A stretch of DNA of 64,000 bases from Thermoprotei archaeon. GTDB taxonomy: Archaea > Thermoproteota > Thermoprotei > Thermoproteales > B15-G16. The stretch lies in NCBI GenBank assembly GCA_003649205.1, contig QMRC01000005.1, positions 59,821 to 123,820 of the forward strand. Direction: 5' to 3'. Numbering within the stretch: position 1 is the first letter of the stretch; every line of letters starts with the position of its first letter. Positions 35,051-42,760 of the stretch are shown one piece after another. Under the pieces are notes generated by a model that had not been told where the DNA came from, ran no database searches, and saw nothing but the letters and a program-made list of their open reading frames with translations. Position numbers and translations under genes: made by a program.

Positions 35051-35094
35051 TATGTATATTTATCACTATATATACATATAGAGACTTATATAAA
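35051..35094 (+). promoter_or_regulatory. Inverted repeat plus TATA box upstream of the aquaporin gene
   Basis: An exact inverted repeat TATGTATA (35051-35058) / TATACATA (35071-35078) with a 12-bp spacer lies just upstream of the TATA box CTTATATAAA (35085-35094). The ATG at 35132 with GGTGGGCGG upstream follows about 40 bp later. Placement directly upstream of TATA/BRE is where archaeal activators or repressors bind, so it is a candidate operator. The A+T richness means chance cannot be excluded. Confidence 0.45.
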
Positions 35095-35131
35095 CCCCCA
35101 ATACGCTACAACTACGGGGAAGGTGGGCGGT

Positions 35132-35854
35132 ATGGCCGCTAAGAGTCAACCAACCATAGCACAGATGTTCATATCAGAGCTCATTGGTACCTTTGCACTA
35201 ACATTCTTCGGTGCTGGATCGGTGATATCTTTCCCAGCAGTAATGGGGCCAGGACCAGCAGCACTATTTGCTATTGGTGCTACTTTCGGTTTCATTATTG
35301 CAATAATGATATACGCTACAGGTCACATTTCAGGGACTCATATTAATCCATCAGTAACAATTGGTTTACTAGCCGTTAGGAGATTTCCAGGTAAGCTAGT
35401 TGCACCATACATAGTAGCTCAGTGTATTGGTGGTATTCTAGCTGGTCTATGCCTATATGCATGCTACCCAGTAGCAGGTAGAAAAGTGCACTTCGGCTCA
35501 ACACTACCGAACTACACCCTAGGTGTTACAGATGGTGCTGCTGTACTGATTGAGATTTTACTAACTTTCTGGCTACTTTTCGTGATCATGGGTACTGCTG
35601 TTGACAAGAGAGCACCACCAGGATGGGCTGGTTTCGCAATAGGTTTCACTGTTGCATGTGATATCTGGGTGGGCGGTCCACTAACAGGTTCAAGTCTTAA
35701 CTTCGCTAGATCACTAGGACCTGCTATTGCAGCAGCCATTGCAGGTGACTTCATACCATTAGCAAAGCTGTGGATTTACTTGGTAGGTCCAATTATTGGT
35801 GGTGTACTCGGAGCTGTAATCTACGAGTACTGCTTCAAACCAGCAAGATCGTAG
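35132..35854 (+). CDS. Aquaporin/aquaglyceroporin (MIP family) with altered NPA boxes
   Basis: The 240-residue protein has six membrane helices. The first half has SELIGTFALTFFGAGSV and the loop GHISGTHINPSVTIG; the second half has GFAIGFTVACDIWVGG and GSSLNFARSLGPAIA. MIP channels conduct water, glycerol or small neutral solutes. The canonical NPA boxes are replaced by NPS (about 72-74) and NFA, while the selectivity-filter Arg after the second box is kept. ATG at 35132 is chosen over a GTG 9 bp upstream because of the GGTGG spacing. The DUF2193-like gene is its upstream neighbour. Confidence 0.92.
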   Translation: MAAKSQPTIAQMFISELIGTFALTFFGAGSVISFPAVMGPGPAALFAIGATFGFIIAIMIYATGHISGTHINPSVTIGLLAVRRFPGKLVAPYIVAQCIGGILAGLCLYACYPVAGRKVHFGSTLPNYTLGVTDGAAVLIEILLTFWLLFVIMGTAVDKRAPPGWAGFAIGFTVACDIWVGGPLTGSSLNFARSLGPAIAAAIAGDFIPLAKLWIYLVGPIIGGVLGAVIYEYCFKPARS

Positions 35855-35890
35855 GAAGTTAAGAGGTAGGAGGAGGGTAGTGAGTAATTC

Positions 35891-35910
35891 CTCTCTTTTT
35901 CCCTTCTTTG
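35891..35910 (+). terminator. Pyrimidine-rich terminator between convergent genes
   Basis: CTCTCTTTTTCCCTTCTTTG lies about 40 nt after the aquaporin stop, in the convergent gap before the Cas4-like gene. A T-rich non-template tract is the usual archaeal intrinsic termination signal. Confidence 0.45.
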
Positions 35911-35924
35911 TACTAACTCAAATA

Positions 35925-36560
35925 TTATCTATTTCGTTGCTGTGCTGTTTGTTGTGGTTGTGTTGCTACCTGCGGTTTATAGTGTGGACAGAAGTACTTG
36001 TATGGACACTCTCCACACTCTCTGGGATCTCGTGGTGATGACCAGCTCTCTATGAGCTTTCTAACATCCTCATCTGTGAACTCTTCCGTTACCTCTACTT
36101 CACGTATTCCCCTTGGTGATAGGTAGAGTATGTAGGCTTTCTTAGCTCCTGTAACCCACTTATAGAGCTTTACCTGCATTATGTGTCTCTCCTTCGGTAA
36201 TGTCTCTAGCGGTGCTGTTGTGAACTTGAAGTCTATCAGTACTTCGCCATCGAAGTAATCTGGTTGTGCGTATATAGTGTACCTTGTACCTCCTACATCA
36301 ATTGTCTTACTGAATACTTTCTCGCTGTAACCCAGTATACTCTCTAAACCCTCGTGAATAGCTTCGCTAACTATGTTTATGGGCTTTATCGAGTTCGCTA
36401 TGACTATGTGTGGTAGAGTTCTGTTGAATGTTGCTCTCTGCTTACAGCCACACAGTTCGTAGACAGCTAGTTCCTGTAGTGATTGCCTACCTTCGAGCAG
36501 CCACTGGTGGTACTTCTTAATTATGTGATCTAGGTACTTCTTCAGCAATAGCTCCAACAC
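35925..36560 (-). CDS. Cas4-like PD-(D/E)XK nuclease
   Basis: The 211-residue protein has the nuclease core: H69 in SEAIHEGLE, YAQPDYFDGEVLIDFKF (D101-K112, the D...D-x-K motif) and HIMQVKLYKW (QxxxY motif). Four or more cysteines sit in the Cas4 pattern (CGC at 37-39, and CGECPYKYFC near 187-196) and would hold a 4Fe-4S cluster. No CRISPR repeats or other cas genes are in the window, so this is a stand-alone archaeal Cas4-family protein of uncertain role. The Gln-rich tail (about 200-211) is unusual. The start is a TTG. Confidence 0.85.
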   Translation of the reverse strand: MLELLLKKYLDHIIKKYHQWLLEGRQSLQELAVYELCGCKQRATFNRTLPHIVIANSIKPINIVSEAIHEGLESILGYSEKVFSKTIDVGGTRYTIYAQPDYFDGEVLIDFKFTTAPLETLPKERHIMQVKLYKWVTGAKKAYILYLSPRGIREVEVTEEFTDEDVRKLIESWSSPRDPRECGECPYKYFCPHYKPQVATQPQQTAQQRNR

Positions 36561-36626
36561 ATTAACTCACCCTTCAACTAGTTGTGTGGTGCTGATTATC
36601 TCTCTTAAATTCATAACCACGATGAG

Positions 36627-37712
36627 TTAAGATCTCAAAATATCAATACATGCCTTCAATCCACTTACTAAGTATTCGATATCTTCCTCAGCTATGTACC
36701 CCATGACACCAACTCTAATTACTGAATTCTCCAATATCCCAAGACCTCTCGCTACCACGATACCAAACTCCTCTCTAAGTGTCTTCACAATAGACTTAGC
36801 ACTGAGGTCACTAGGCACCTTCAGTACAGCTACAGTACTTGACCTAACCTCAAATCTCGGAAATCTAGTGAACTCTATAGTTTTAACTCTCTCATACAGT
36901 AGATCGGTTAAGTACCTGAATCTCCTCCATCGACCTTCTAATCCTTCCTCCTTGAGAATCTGTAGTGCAGTCTCAAGACCGTACAGCACGTTAATTGCTG
37001 GTGTGTAGGGTGTTTCTGATCTCTCGTGAACGTATTTGATGTACCTAGTTAAGTCCATGTAGATTGGTTTACCTCGAACTTTCTCAGCAACCTTAATAGC
37101 TTCTGGACTCAAAGCAACAAACGATACTCCAGGAGGTGCACCAATACACTTCTGACTACAACCAGCAACAGCATCAATACACCACCTATCCATGTAGAAT
37201 TCCTCACCACCAATAGCTGAAATAGCATCAACACATACGAGTAGACCATATTTCTTAGCTAACTCCGCAATCCTCTTTAACTCTCGTAGAGTAACACCCG
37301 TACTAGTCTCCGTAAACACAGTGAATAGCGCTTTGTAGTGTCTTCTCTCAAGCGCATTCTCAACATCACTTATCTCAACAATATCTCCTAATGGAGCTTC
37401 AACAACATCTACCACAGCTCCTCTCCTAATTAATGACTCGCGTAATCTCTCACCAAAGAACCCAAATGATAGAAGCAATACCCTATCACCAGGCTCAATA
37501 AGCGAGTACACCATAGACTCAACAGCTAGGGTACCTGAACCGGTAAGTACAGCAACCTCACCCTCAGTAGTCTGTACGACGTACTTAAGATCATCCACTA
37601 CCTTCCTGAGCAATGACCTAAATTCCTGAGTTCTATGACTAATGACCTGTCTAGACATAGCTTCAAGTACTTCCCTACGTAGGTATACGGGACCCGGTGT
37701 AAACAACTTCAT
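36627..37712 (-). CDS. Class V aminotransferase (serine/alanine-glyoxylate aminotransferase type)
   Basis: The 361-residue PLP enzyme has FTPGPVYLRREVLEAMSRQVISHRT at the N-terminus, VAVLTGSGTLAVES, VCVDAISAIGGEEF and the PLP-lysine segment CSQKCIGAPPGVSFV. The family converts between serine or alanine and glyoxylate or pyruvate. Its ATG overlaps the stop of the dehydrogenase gene by 4 bp, so the two are coupled. Together with that 3-phosphoglycerate-dehydrogenase-like enzyme it may run serine/glycine synthesis. Confidence 0.9.
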   Translation of the reverse strand: MKLFTPGPVYLRREVLEAMSRQVISHRTQEFRSLLRKVVDDLKYVVQTTEGEVAVLTGSGTLAVESMVYSLIEPGDRVLLLSFGFFGERLRESLIRRGAVVDVVEAPLGDIVEISDVENALERRHYKALFTVFTETSTGVTLRELKRIAELAKKYGLLVCVDAISAIGGEEFYMDRWCIDAVAGCSQKCIGAPPGVSFVALSPEAIKVAEKVRGKPIYMDLTRYIKYVHERSETPYTPAINVLYGLETALQILKEEGLEGRWRRFRYLTDLLYERVKTIEFTRFPRFEVRSSTVAVLKVPSDLSAKSIVKTLREEFGIVVARGLGILENSVIRVGVMGYIAEEDIEYLVSGLKACIDILRS

Positions 37713-38686
37713 GTAAGGTACCTCAGACTAGTTAACTCACGCCTTATCTTCTCAATTAGTTCTAGAGCTATTCTCTCCTGTGCTTCATATGTTTGAGCAC
37801 CTACGTGAGCAGTAATGACTACCCTTGGGTGTTTTATCAGATCGAATTCCCAAGGGTACTTAGGCGGTTCATTCTCAAGAGTATCGAGACCTGCGGCATA
37901 TACAACCCACTCATTCAGTGCTCTAAGCAGTTCCCTCGTATCTATCAATGCTCCTCTAGCTGTATTAACTATAATAGCTCCTCTCTTCAGTACTTCGAAC
38001 TCCTGCCTACTAATCATGTGGTAGGTATCCTCCTTTAGAGGTACATGTAGTGACACAACATCACTTCTCCTAAGTAGTTCATGTAGAGAGGAAACGATTT
38101 CAACACCTAGTTTCTCAGCTTTTTCCCTCACATTAGCTACGTCGTAAGCAATGACCCTCATCCCCAGTACCTTAGCTATCTCAGCTACTCTACTCCCAAT
38201 CCTACCAAGACCAACAATACCGAGAACCTTACCAAATAGCTCAATACCTACCTCCTTAATCCATTTACCCTCTCGAACATTAGTAATTACTGAAGCTATT
38301 TTCCGTGCAGCAGCTATCATGAGACATATCGTTAACTCAGCAACGGACTCCGTTGAAGCTCCTTCAGCAGAGATGACCTTGATACCTCTCTCCCTAGCTT
38401 TCGCTACGTTAATGTTATCAAGACCTGTGCCAGCTCTAGCAATGATCTTTAGCTTCTCCCCTCTACGTAGTAGCTCTTCGTCAATTCTTAACCTACCTCT
38501 CAGAATTAGTATATCGAAGTCTGGTAATATAGCAGCTACTTCATCCCTTGAGATACCCGGCCTATACACAACTTCAAGACCTAGCTCTTTAAGACCATTA
38601 ATTAGAGTAGTACTGACTGGGTCAATCACCAGTACCTTAACTCTCTGAAGAGAGGTATAGTGTTCATGACCTGAGGATGTGGACAA
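37709..38686 (-). CDS. D-isomer 2-hydroxyacid dehydrogenase (phosphoglycerate dehydrogenase-like)
   Basis: The 325-residue enzyme has the NAD-binding motif GKVLGIVGLGRIGSRVAEIAK, catalytic Arg in VNTARGALID, Glu in LDTLENEPP and His in ITAHVGAQT. Length fits the short SerA form without ACT domains. The start appears to be TTG, because no ATG lies before the conserved RVKVLVIDP strand; a GGGGGTGAT lies upstream. Coupling with the aminotransferase supports serine metabolism. Confidence 0.85.
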   Translation of the reverse strand: MSTSSGHEHYTSLQRVKVLVIDPVSTTLINGLKELGLEVVYRPGISRDEVAAILPDFDILILRGRLRIDEELLRRGEKLKIIARAGTGLDNINVAKARERGIKVISAEGASTESVAELTICLMIAAARKIASVITNVREGKWIKEVGIELFGKVLGIVGLGRIGSRVAEIAKVLGMRVIAYDVANVREKAEKLGVEIVSSLHELLRRSDVVSLHVPLKEDTYHMISRQEFEVLKRGAIIVNTARGALIDTRELLRALNEWVVYAAGLDTLENEPPKYPWEFDLIKHPRVVITAHVGAQTYEAQERIALELIEKIRRELTSLRYLT

Positions 38687-38888
38687 TTTGACAATAGAAT
38701 CACCCCCAAGGAGGAGATAGCCTATGTGGGCTAGGTTCGGAATTTCAGCAACAACATGAGCTATGTGATGGTATGAGTGAAGTCACCATGTTCGTTAGTA
38801 CTTAATTTTTCTCTCTTACTTGAATTTATTCGTTACGTCTAAGTTACGTCGCTTGAATACTTATTACCTAGGTTTCTTGATGTGTTGT

Positions 38889-38952
38889 GTAGTGATGAGA
38901 GGGGGCCTCTAAGAATATGACTGGTGATTGATCGCCGGTTCTAGCTGACTAC
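38889..38952 (+). ncRNA. C/D box small guide RNA
   Basis: Boxes in order are C GTGATGA (38892-38898), D'-like ATGA (38917-38920), a 3-nt spacer, C'-like GTGATTG (38924-38930), a 14-nt guide, and D CTGA (38945-38948). A terminal stem GTAG (38889-38892) / CTAC (38949-38952) closes it, as in archaeal C/D sRNAs. The first guide region is 18 nt. The D' and C' boxes deviate from consensus, but spacing is right. It lies 16 nt upstream of the SPOUT-like gene and may be cotranscribed. Targets were not determined. Confidence 0.78.
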
Positions 38953-38968
38953 TTGATGGGTGATTACT

Positions 38969-39487
38969 ATGTCGGTACCTGCTTTTGTGGATGCTTTAAA
39001 GAAATTAATCGTCGTTGTACATAATGTACATGCTGTTAGTAGGGTTACTGAAGCAGCTAAGGTAGTGTATGGTATGGGTTTTGAGAACTTCGTTGTATCT
39101 AAGGCTATTGGTGCTGCTGCTCAGTCAGGTGTTCCTGAAGTTCATAAGCTAGCGTATAAGCTAGGTAAGTCATTCCTATTTGTCGCTGATATACAGGATA
39201 TCTTAGAGCTAATTAAACCAAGTAGGGTATACATCATTACACCACCTAGTTATGCTAAGGAGTTGTTCAATCCCAGTGAAGTGGCTGAAGCTCTGCTGAG
39301 AGGTGAAACTGTTGCTATTGTAGTTGGTGGTTCTGAACCCGGATTAACGAAGAGAGAGCTTGAACTTGGAAAGGTAGTTACGTTAGATACCTCTGGTGAC
39401 ATTGGTACTGTTGGGTACATTGCTACAGTACTCTACTTAATTAGGGAGAGGCTTAAGGAATTAAGTGGACAGAGTAGTGCTACCTAG
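38969..39487 (+). CDS. SPOUT-like protein (COG4080-type, often labelled RecB-family nuclease)
   Basis: The 172-residue protein has IVVVHNVHAVSRVTEAAKV, FVVSKAIGAAAQSGVPE, a VYIITPP strand, and VAIVVGGSEPGLTKRELELG followed by SGDIGTVGYIATVLYLI. The GGSEPG / GTVGYIATVLYL arrangement resembles the knotted SAM-binding site of SPOUT RNA methyltransferases rather than a nuclease. The ATG at 38969, 5 nt after GGGTGAT, is preferred to a GTG at 38960. Placement behind a C/D sRNA is consistent with an RNA-modification role. Family name is from memory. Confidence 0.7.
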   Translation: MSVPAFVDALKKLIVVVHNVHAVSRVTEAAKVVYGMGFENFVVSKAIGAAAQSGVPEVHKLAYKLGKSFLFVADIQDILELIKPSRVYIITPPSYAKELFNPSEVAEALLRGETVAIVVGGSEPGLTKRELELGKVVTLDTSGDIGTVGYIATVLYLIRERLKELSGQSSAT

Positions 39488-40445
39488 ATTCCTGCTCCTC
39501 TAAGTACTTCTTTACCTCTCTAGCTATTGCTCTCGCTAGTGGTACGGGCACTGCCTCACCTACTTGATTGTACTGAACTTCACGACCTCCTAGGAATATG
39601 TGGTCATCGGGGAATCCCATTAATCTAGCGTGCTCTCTAACAGTTAGTAACCTATCTCTGAATGGGTGTATGAACCTTGATGAACCCATTACTGTTGGTG
39701 CTGGTTTATAGGGGTGTAGTCTTATGAAGTTCCTAAAGGTTCCTGTAGCACCTCGATAGTATACGAGTGCTTGTCCCCACTTTAACTTAGCTATTCTCCT
39801 CCTCTTTCTTGGTGAAAGTGGGTGAAGTTCATGGTTAGGTATATCATGTGGCTCATCTGGTTCAGGTAGATCACCAATGGCCTCAATTACTGTTACCTTC
39901 TTACCGTACTTAGGTGGGTTAAGTGGTATGTTTGATATAAAGATCCTCCTCCTACAGGATGGTGTACCATAGTCTTCTGCTCTCAGTATGTTGAAGTATA
40001 TGCGTTTGTAGCCAACTCTTGCAAATTCCTCTCTTAAGTACCTCTTGAGTGGTCCCTCAGCAACATCTACTACATTCTCCATAACGAAGACCTTAGGCCT
40101 TAACTCACCGACTAACCTAATGAAGTGGAGAACAAGTTGACCAATGGGATCTGTGTACAGTCTATCAACTGGATCAGGGTACCTACTTGGGTTAGTTCGT
40201 GTAAATGGCTCACAGGGTGGTCCACCAATGACAACATCAGGTTCCTCACCAATTACCGACAGTACGTCTTCACCTGTAATCTCCTTAATGTCCTCACATA
40301 TGACGTAAGCATCCTTGAAATTCTCCTGAAATGTTAAGCAACATGGCTTGAAGTTATCAATACCTAGAACTATTTTAAAGCCCTCGAGTGAAAATCCTCT
40401 TGAGAATCCTCCAGCGCCGCAAAACAAATCCACAACTGTGTACAT
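39480..40445 (-). CDS. DNA (cytosine-5) methyltransferase
   Basis: The 321-residue enzyme shows C5-MTase motif I VVDLFCGAGGFSRGF (4-18), motif IV GGPPCEPFTR with catalytic Cys78, motif VI FVMENV (120-125), motif VIII CRRRIFIS and motif X QVGEAVPVPLARAIA. No restriction endonuclease or specificity gene is adjacent, so it is either a solitary methylase or a remnant. Recognition sequence cannot be read from the short target-recognition region. It overlaps the convergent SPOUT-like gene by 8 bp. Confidence 0.92.
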   Translation of the reverse strand: MYTVVDLFCGAGGFSRGFSLEGFKIVLGIDNFKPCCLTFQENFKDAYVICEDIKEITGEDVLSVIGEEPDVVIGGPPCEPFTRTNPSRYPDPVDRLYTDPIGQLVLHFIRLVGELRPKVFVMENVVDVAEGPLKRYLREEFARVGYKRIYFNILRAEDYGTPSCRRRIFISNIPLNPPKYGKKVTVIEAIGDLPEPDEPHDIPNHELHPLSPRKRRRIAKLKWGQALVYYRGATGTFRNFIRLHPYKPAPTVMGSSRFIHPFRDRLLTVREHARLMGFPDDHIFLGGREVQYNQVGEAVPVPLARAIAREVKKYLEEQESR

Positions 40446-40521
40446 GTACTCCCGTGAGTTAGTGATGGAGGGGTAAGAATTAATTTTGTGATTTTCACTG
40501 ATTTACTGGGAAGTTGAGACC

Positions 40522-41367
40522 ATGTTCAATACATTAACCACAGGTATCGTAGCGTTACAGGTCTGGTCCGTAGCTATACCAGCTATAGTGATAGCACTAA
40601 TCGTGGCAATTCTCCTCCTCTCTATGATTAGGATAGTGAAGGAGTATGAGAGAGCTGTCGTATTTAGACTAGGTAAGTTAATTGGTGTTAAGGGTCCTGG
40701 CCTCATAATTGTCATACCATTCATAGACTCTGTACGAATGGTAGACCTAAGGACTAGAGTTATTGATGTACCTAGACAGAAGATACTGACTAAAGATAAC
40801 GTAGAGGTAACTGTAGATGCTGTAGTTTATTACAGAGTCTTCGATCCAGAGAAAGCTGTACTAGCTGTAGAGAACTACCACCACGCAACAGCTCTCATGG
40901 CAATGACCTTGCTTAGAGATGTAGTTGGACAAGTAGAACTAGATGACCTACTAATGAGAAGAGAGGAAATAAATAAAAAATTAACAAAGTTACTCGATGA
41001 GATAACCGATCCCTGGGGCATTAAGGTAACAGCAGTTACAGTGAAGGAAGTTACACTACCTGAATCACTACTGAGAGCAATAGCTAAGCAAGCTGAAGCA
41101 GAACGTGAGAAGAGAGCTAGGATAATCGTTGCTGAAGGTGAACTCCATGCGGCAAAGATAATGGCTGAAGCAGCTAAGATCTACCAGGAGAGACCTGAAG
41201 CTCTAGTACTAAGACAGCTTCAGACACTTGTTGATGTGGCAAGGGAAAAGAACCTAGTAGTGATAGCTCCATCAGACCTCTCAACATCAGTAGGTCTAGT
41301 CACAGCACTTCAGAGAGCGCTCCAGAGAAGATCTTCAAGCTCAAGTACTGAGGAGAGGGTTGGGTAG
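40522..41367 (+). CDS. SPFH/stomatin-like membrane protein
   Basis: The 281-residue protein has one N-terminal membrane helix (about 12-38), then an SPFH domain (RIVKEYERAVVFRLGKLIGVKGPGL, RVIDVPRQKILTKDNVEV), a coiled coil (RAIAKQAEAEREKRARIIVAEGE) and a Ser-rich tail. It is the usual partner of the NfeD protease, which starts 3 bp downstream. In Pyrococcus the NfeD homologue cleaves the C-terminus of stomatin, and the pair helps organise membranes. Confidence 0.93.
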   Translation: MFNTLTTGIVALQVWSVAIPAIVIALIVAILLLSMIRIVKEYERAVVFRLGKLIGVKGPGLIIVIPFIDSVRMVDLRTRVIDVPRQKILTKDNVEVTVDAVVYYRVFDPEKAVLAVENYHHATALMAMTLLRDVVGQVELDDLLMRREEINKKLTKLLDEITDPWGIKVTAVTVKEVTLPESLLRAIAKQAEAEREKRARIIVAEGELHAAKIMAEAAKIYQERPEALVLRQLQTLVDVAREKNLVVIAPSDLSTSVGLVTALQRALQRRSSSSSTEERVG

Positions 41368-41370
41368 GTA

Positions 41371-42729
41371 ATGAGGAGAAGTTTCTACCATGTAATCTCA
41401 ACTTTTTGCCTGGTAGTAATACTCCTAACTCTGAACCTAACTCTAGCACAAGTTCCTGAAAACTACATACCTGAAGAGAGAGGAGCTATAGTAGTTAGAG
41501 GTTATATAACTAGTGAAATAACCCAAGCAACACTGAGTTATGTAGAGTCAGTACTTAAGTACGCACAGGATAGAGGTGCTGTAGCCGTAGTACTAGTACT
41601 CAACACACCAGGTGGTTACCTAGATGCCACGCTCAAGATTGTTGACCGAATAGCGAACTCAACAATACCTGTTATCGGGTACGTTGCCCCAAGTGGAGCT
41701 AGAGCTTGGTCGGCAGGAACGCTGATACTTCTAGCTACACACATCGCAGCTATGGCACCTGGCTCAATAATAGGTAGTGCACAACCTGTGGAGTATGATC
41801 CAGTAACAGGTACGACTAGGCCAGTCAATAGCAGCAAGATACTCAATGCTATAACGAAGCAATTTGAGGGATTAGCTAAGCTAAGAGGTAGAAACGTAAC
41901 AGCAGCTAGGCTATTTGTTCTAAAGAACCTAAATCTAGAAGCAAGTGAAGCACTTAAGTACCACGTTATTGAGGTAATTGCATCAAACATACGTGAACTC
42001 CTTGAGAAAGTAGATGGAATGACTGTGAAGACAGCTGCAGGCACAGTAACGCTCCATACAGCAAATGCAGTTATTGAAGACTGCAGACCATCAATTAGGG
42101 AACGTATTCTAGAAGTTCTCGCTAATCCACTAGTATCGAGTATCCTATTTTCACTAGGTCTATGGATTGTCCTCTTCGGTGTAATATCAGCTCACTACTA
42201 CGCTGCAGCTGTGGGCGCCTTCTTCATGATACTCGGTCTGCTTGGACTAGGATTTAGCGTAAATCTCATAGCACTTGCACTGCTCCTCCTAGGTTCAATA
42301 TTCCTATTCGTTGAGGTATTTGTAACACCAGGCTTTGGAGTGTTGGGTATAACAGGTATATTGATGCTCATACTGGGTACAATACTGCTACCACATCTAA
42401 CACCGGAGAAGTGGTTCATAGGTGGTGAGTGGTTTAGGCAATTAATCGTGACAGCTTATGCTCTAGGTGGTTCACTAGGTTCGATAATGGGATTTGTACT
42501 GTATAAAGCTGTAAAGGTGCATAGAGCTACACCAAGGAGTAGAGCTCTAATTGATCTGAGAGGTGAGGTCGGTGAAGCTCTTGACGATATAGAGCCTGGT
42601 AAGGAAGGTTTCGTACTGGTTCGTGGTGAGTACTGGATGGCTAAAGCTACTGAACCCATTAAGAAGGGTGAGAAGGTCGTTGTCATTGGTAAGGAAGGTC
42701 CTTACCTAATCGTACGTAAACTTACTTAA
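41371..42729 (+). CDS. NfeD-like membrane-bound serine protease
   Basis: The 452-residue protein has a signal peptide (about 8-26), a ClpP-like protease domain (about 35-230) with catalytic Ser114 in SGARAWSAGT (the lysine partner is not obvious), four membrane helices (about 245-385) and a C-terminal OB-fold NfeD domain (LRGEVGEALDDIEPGKEG to the end). This is the full-length NfeD1b form, which pairs with stomatin-type SPFH proteins. The SPFH gene lies 3 bp upstream, so they form an operon. Confidence 0.93.
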   Translation: MRRSFYHVISTFCLVVILLTLNLTLAQVPENYIPEERGAIVVRGYITSEITQATLSYVESVLKYAQDRGAVAVVLVLNTPGGYLDATLKIVDRIANSTIPVIGYVAPSGARAWSAGTLILLATHIAAMAPGSIIGSAQPVEYDPVTGTTRPVNSSKILNAITKQFEGLAKLRGRNVTAARLFVLKNLNLEASEALKYHVIEVIASNIRELLEKVDGMTVKTAAGTVTLHTANAVIEDCRPSIRERILEVLANPLVSSILFSLGLWIVLFGVISAHYYAAAVGAFFMILGLLGLGFSVNLIALALLLLGSIFLFVEVFVTPGFGVLGITGILMLILGTILLPHLTPEKWFIGGEWFRQLIVTAYALGGSLGSIMGFVLYKAVKVHRATPRSRALIDLRGEVGEALDDIEPGKEGFVLVRGEYWMAKATEPIKKGEKVVVIGKEGPYLIVRKLT

Positions 42730-42760
42730 GTACGTACCTACTGAGTCCTTGGGGATTTTC

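Noticed and set aside
35925..36560. CRISPR-Cas locus
   Set aside because: A Cas4-like gene is present but no repeat-spacer array or other cas genes were seen; isolated Cas4-family proteins are common in archaea.
38727..38742. Hairpin TAGCC/GGCTA as a regulatory RNA
   Set aside because: Only 5 bp with a 6-nt loop and no box or conserved flank; too weak.
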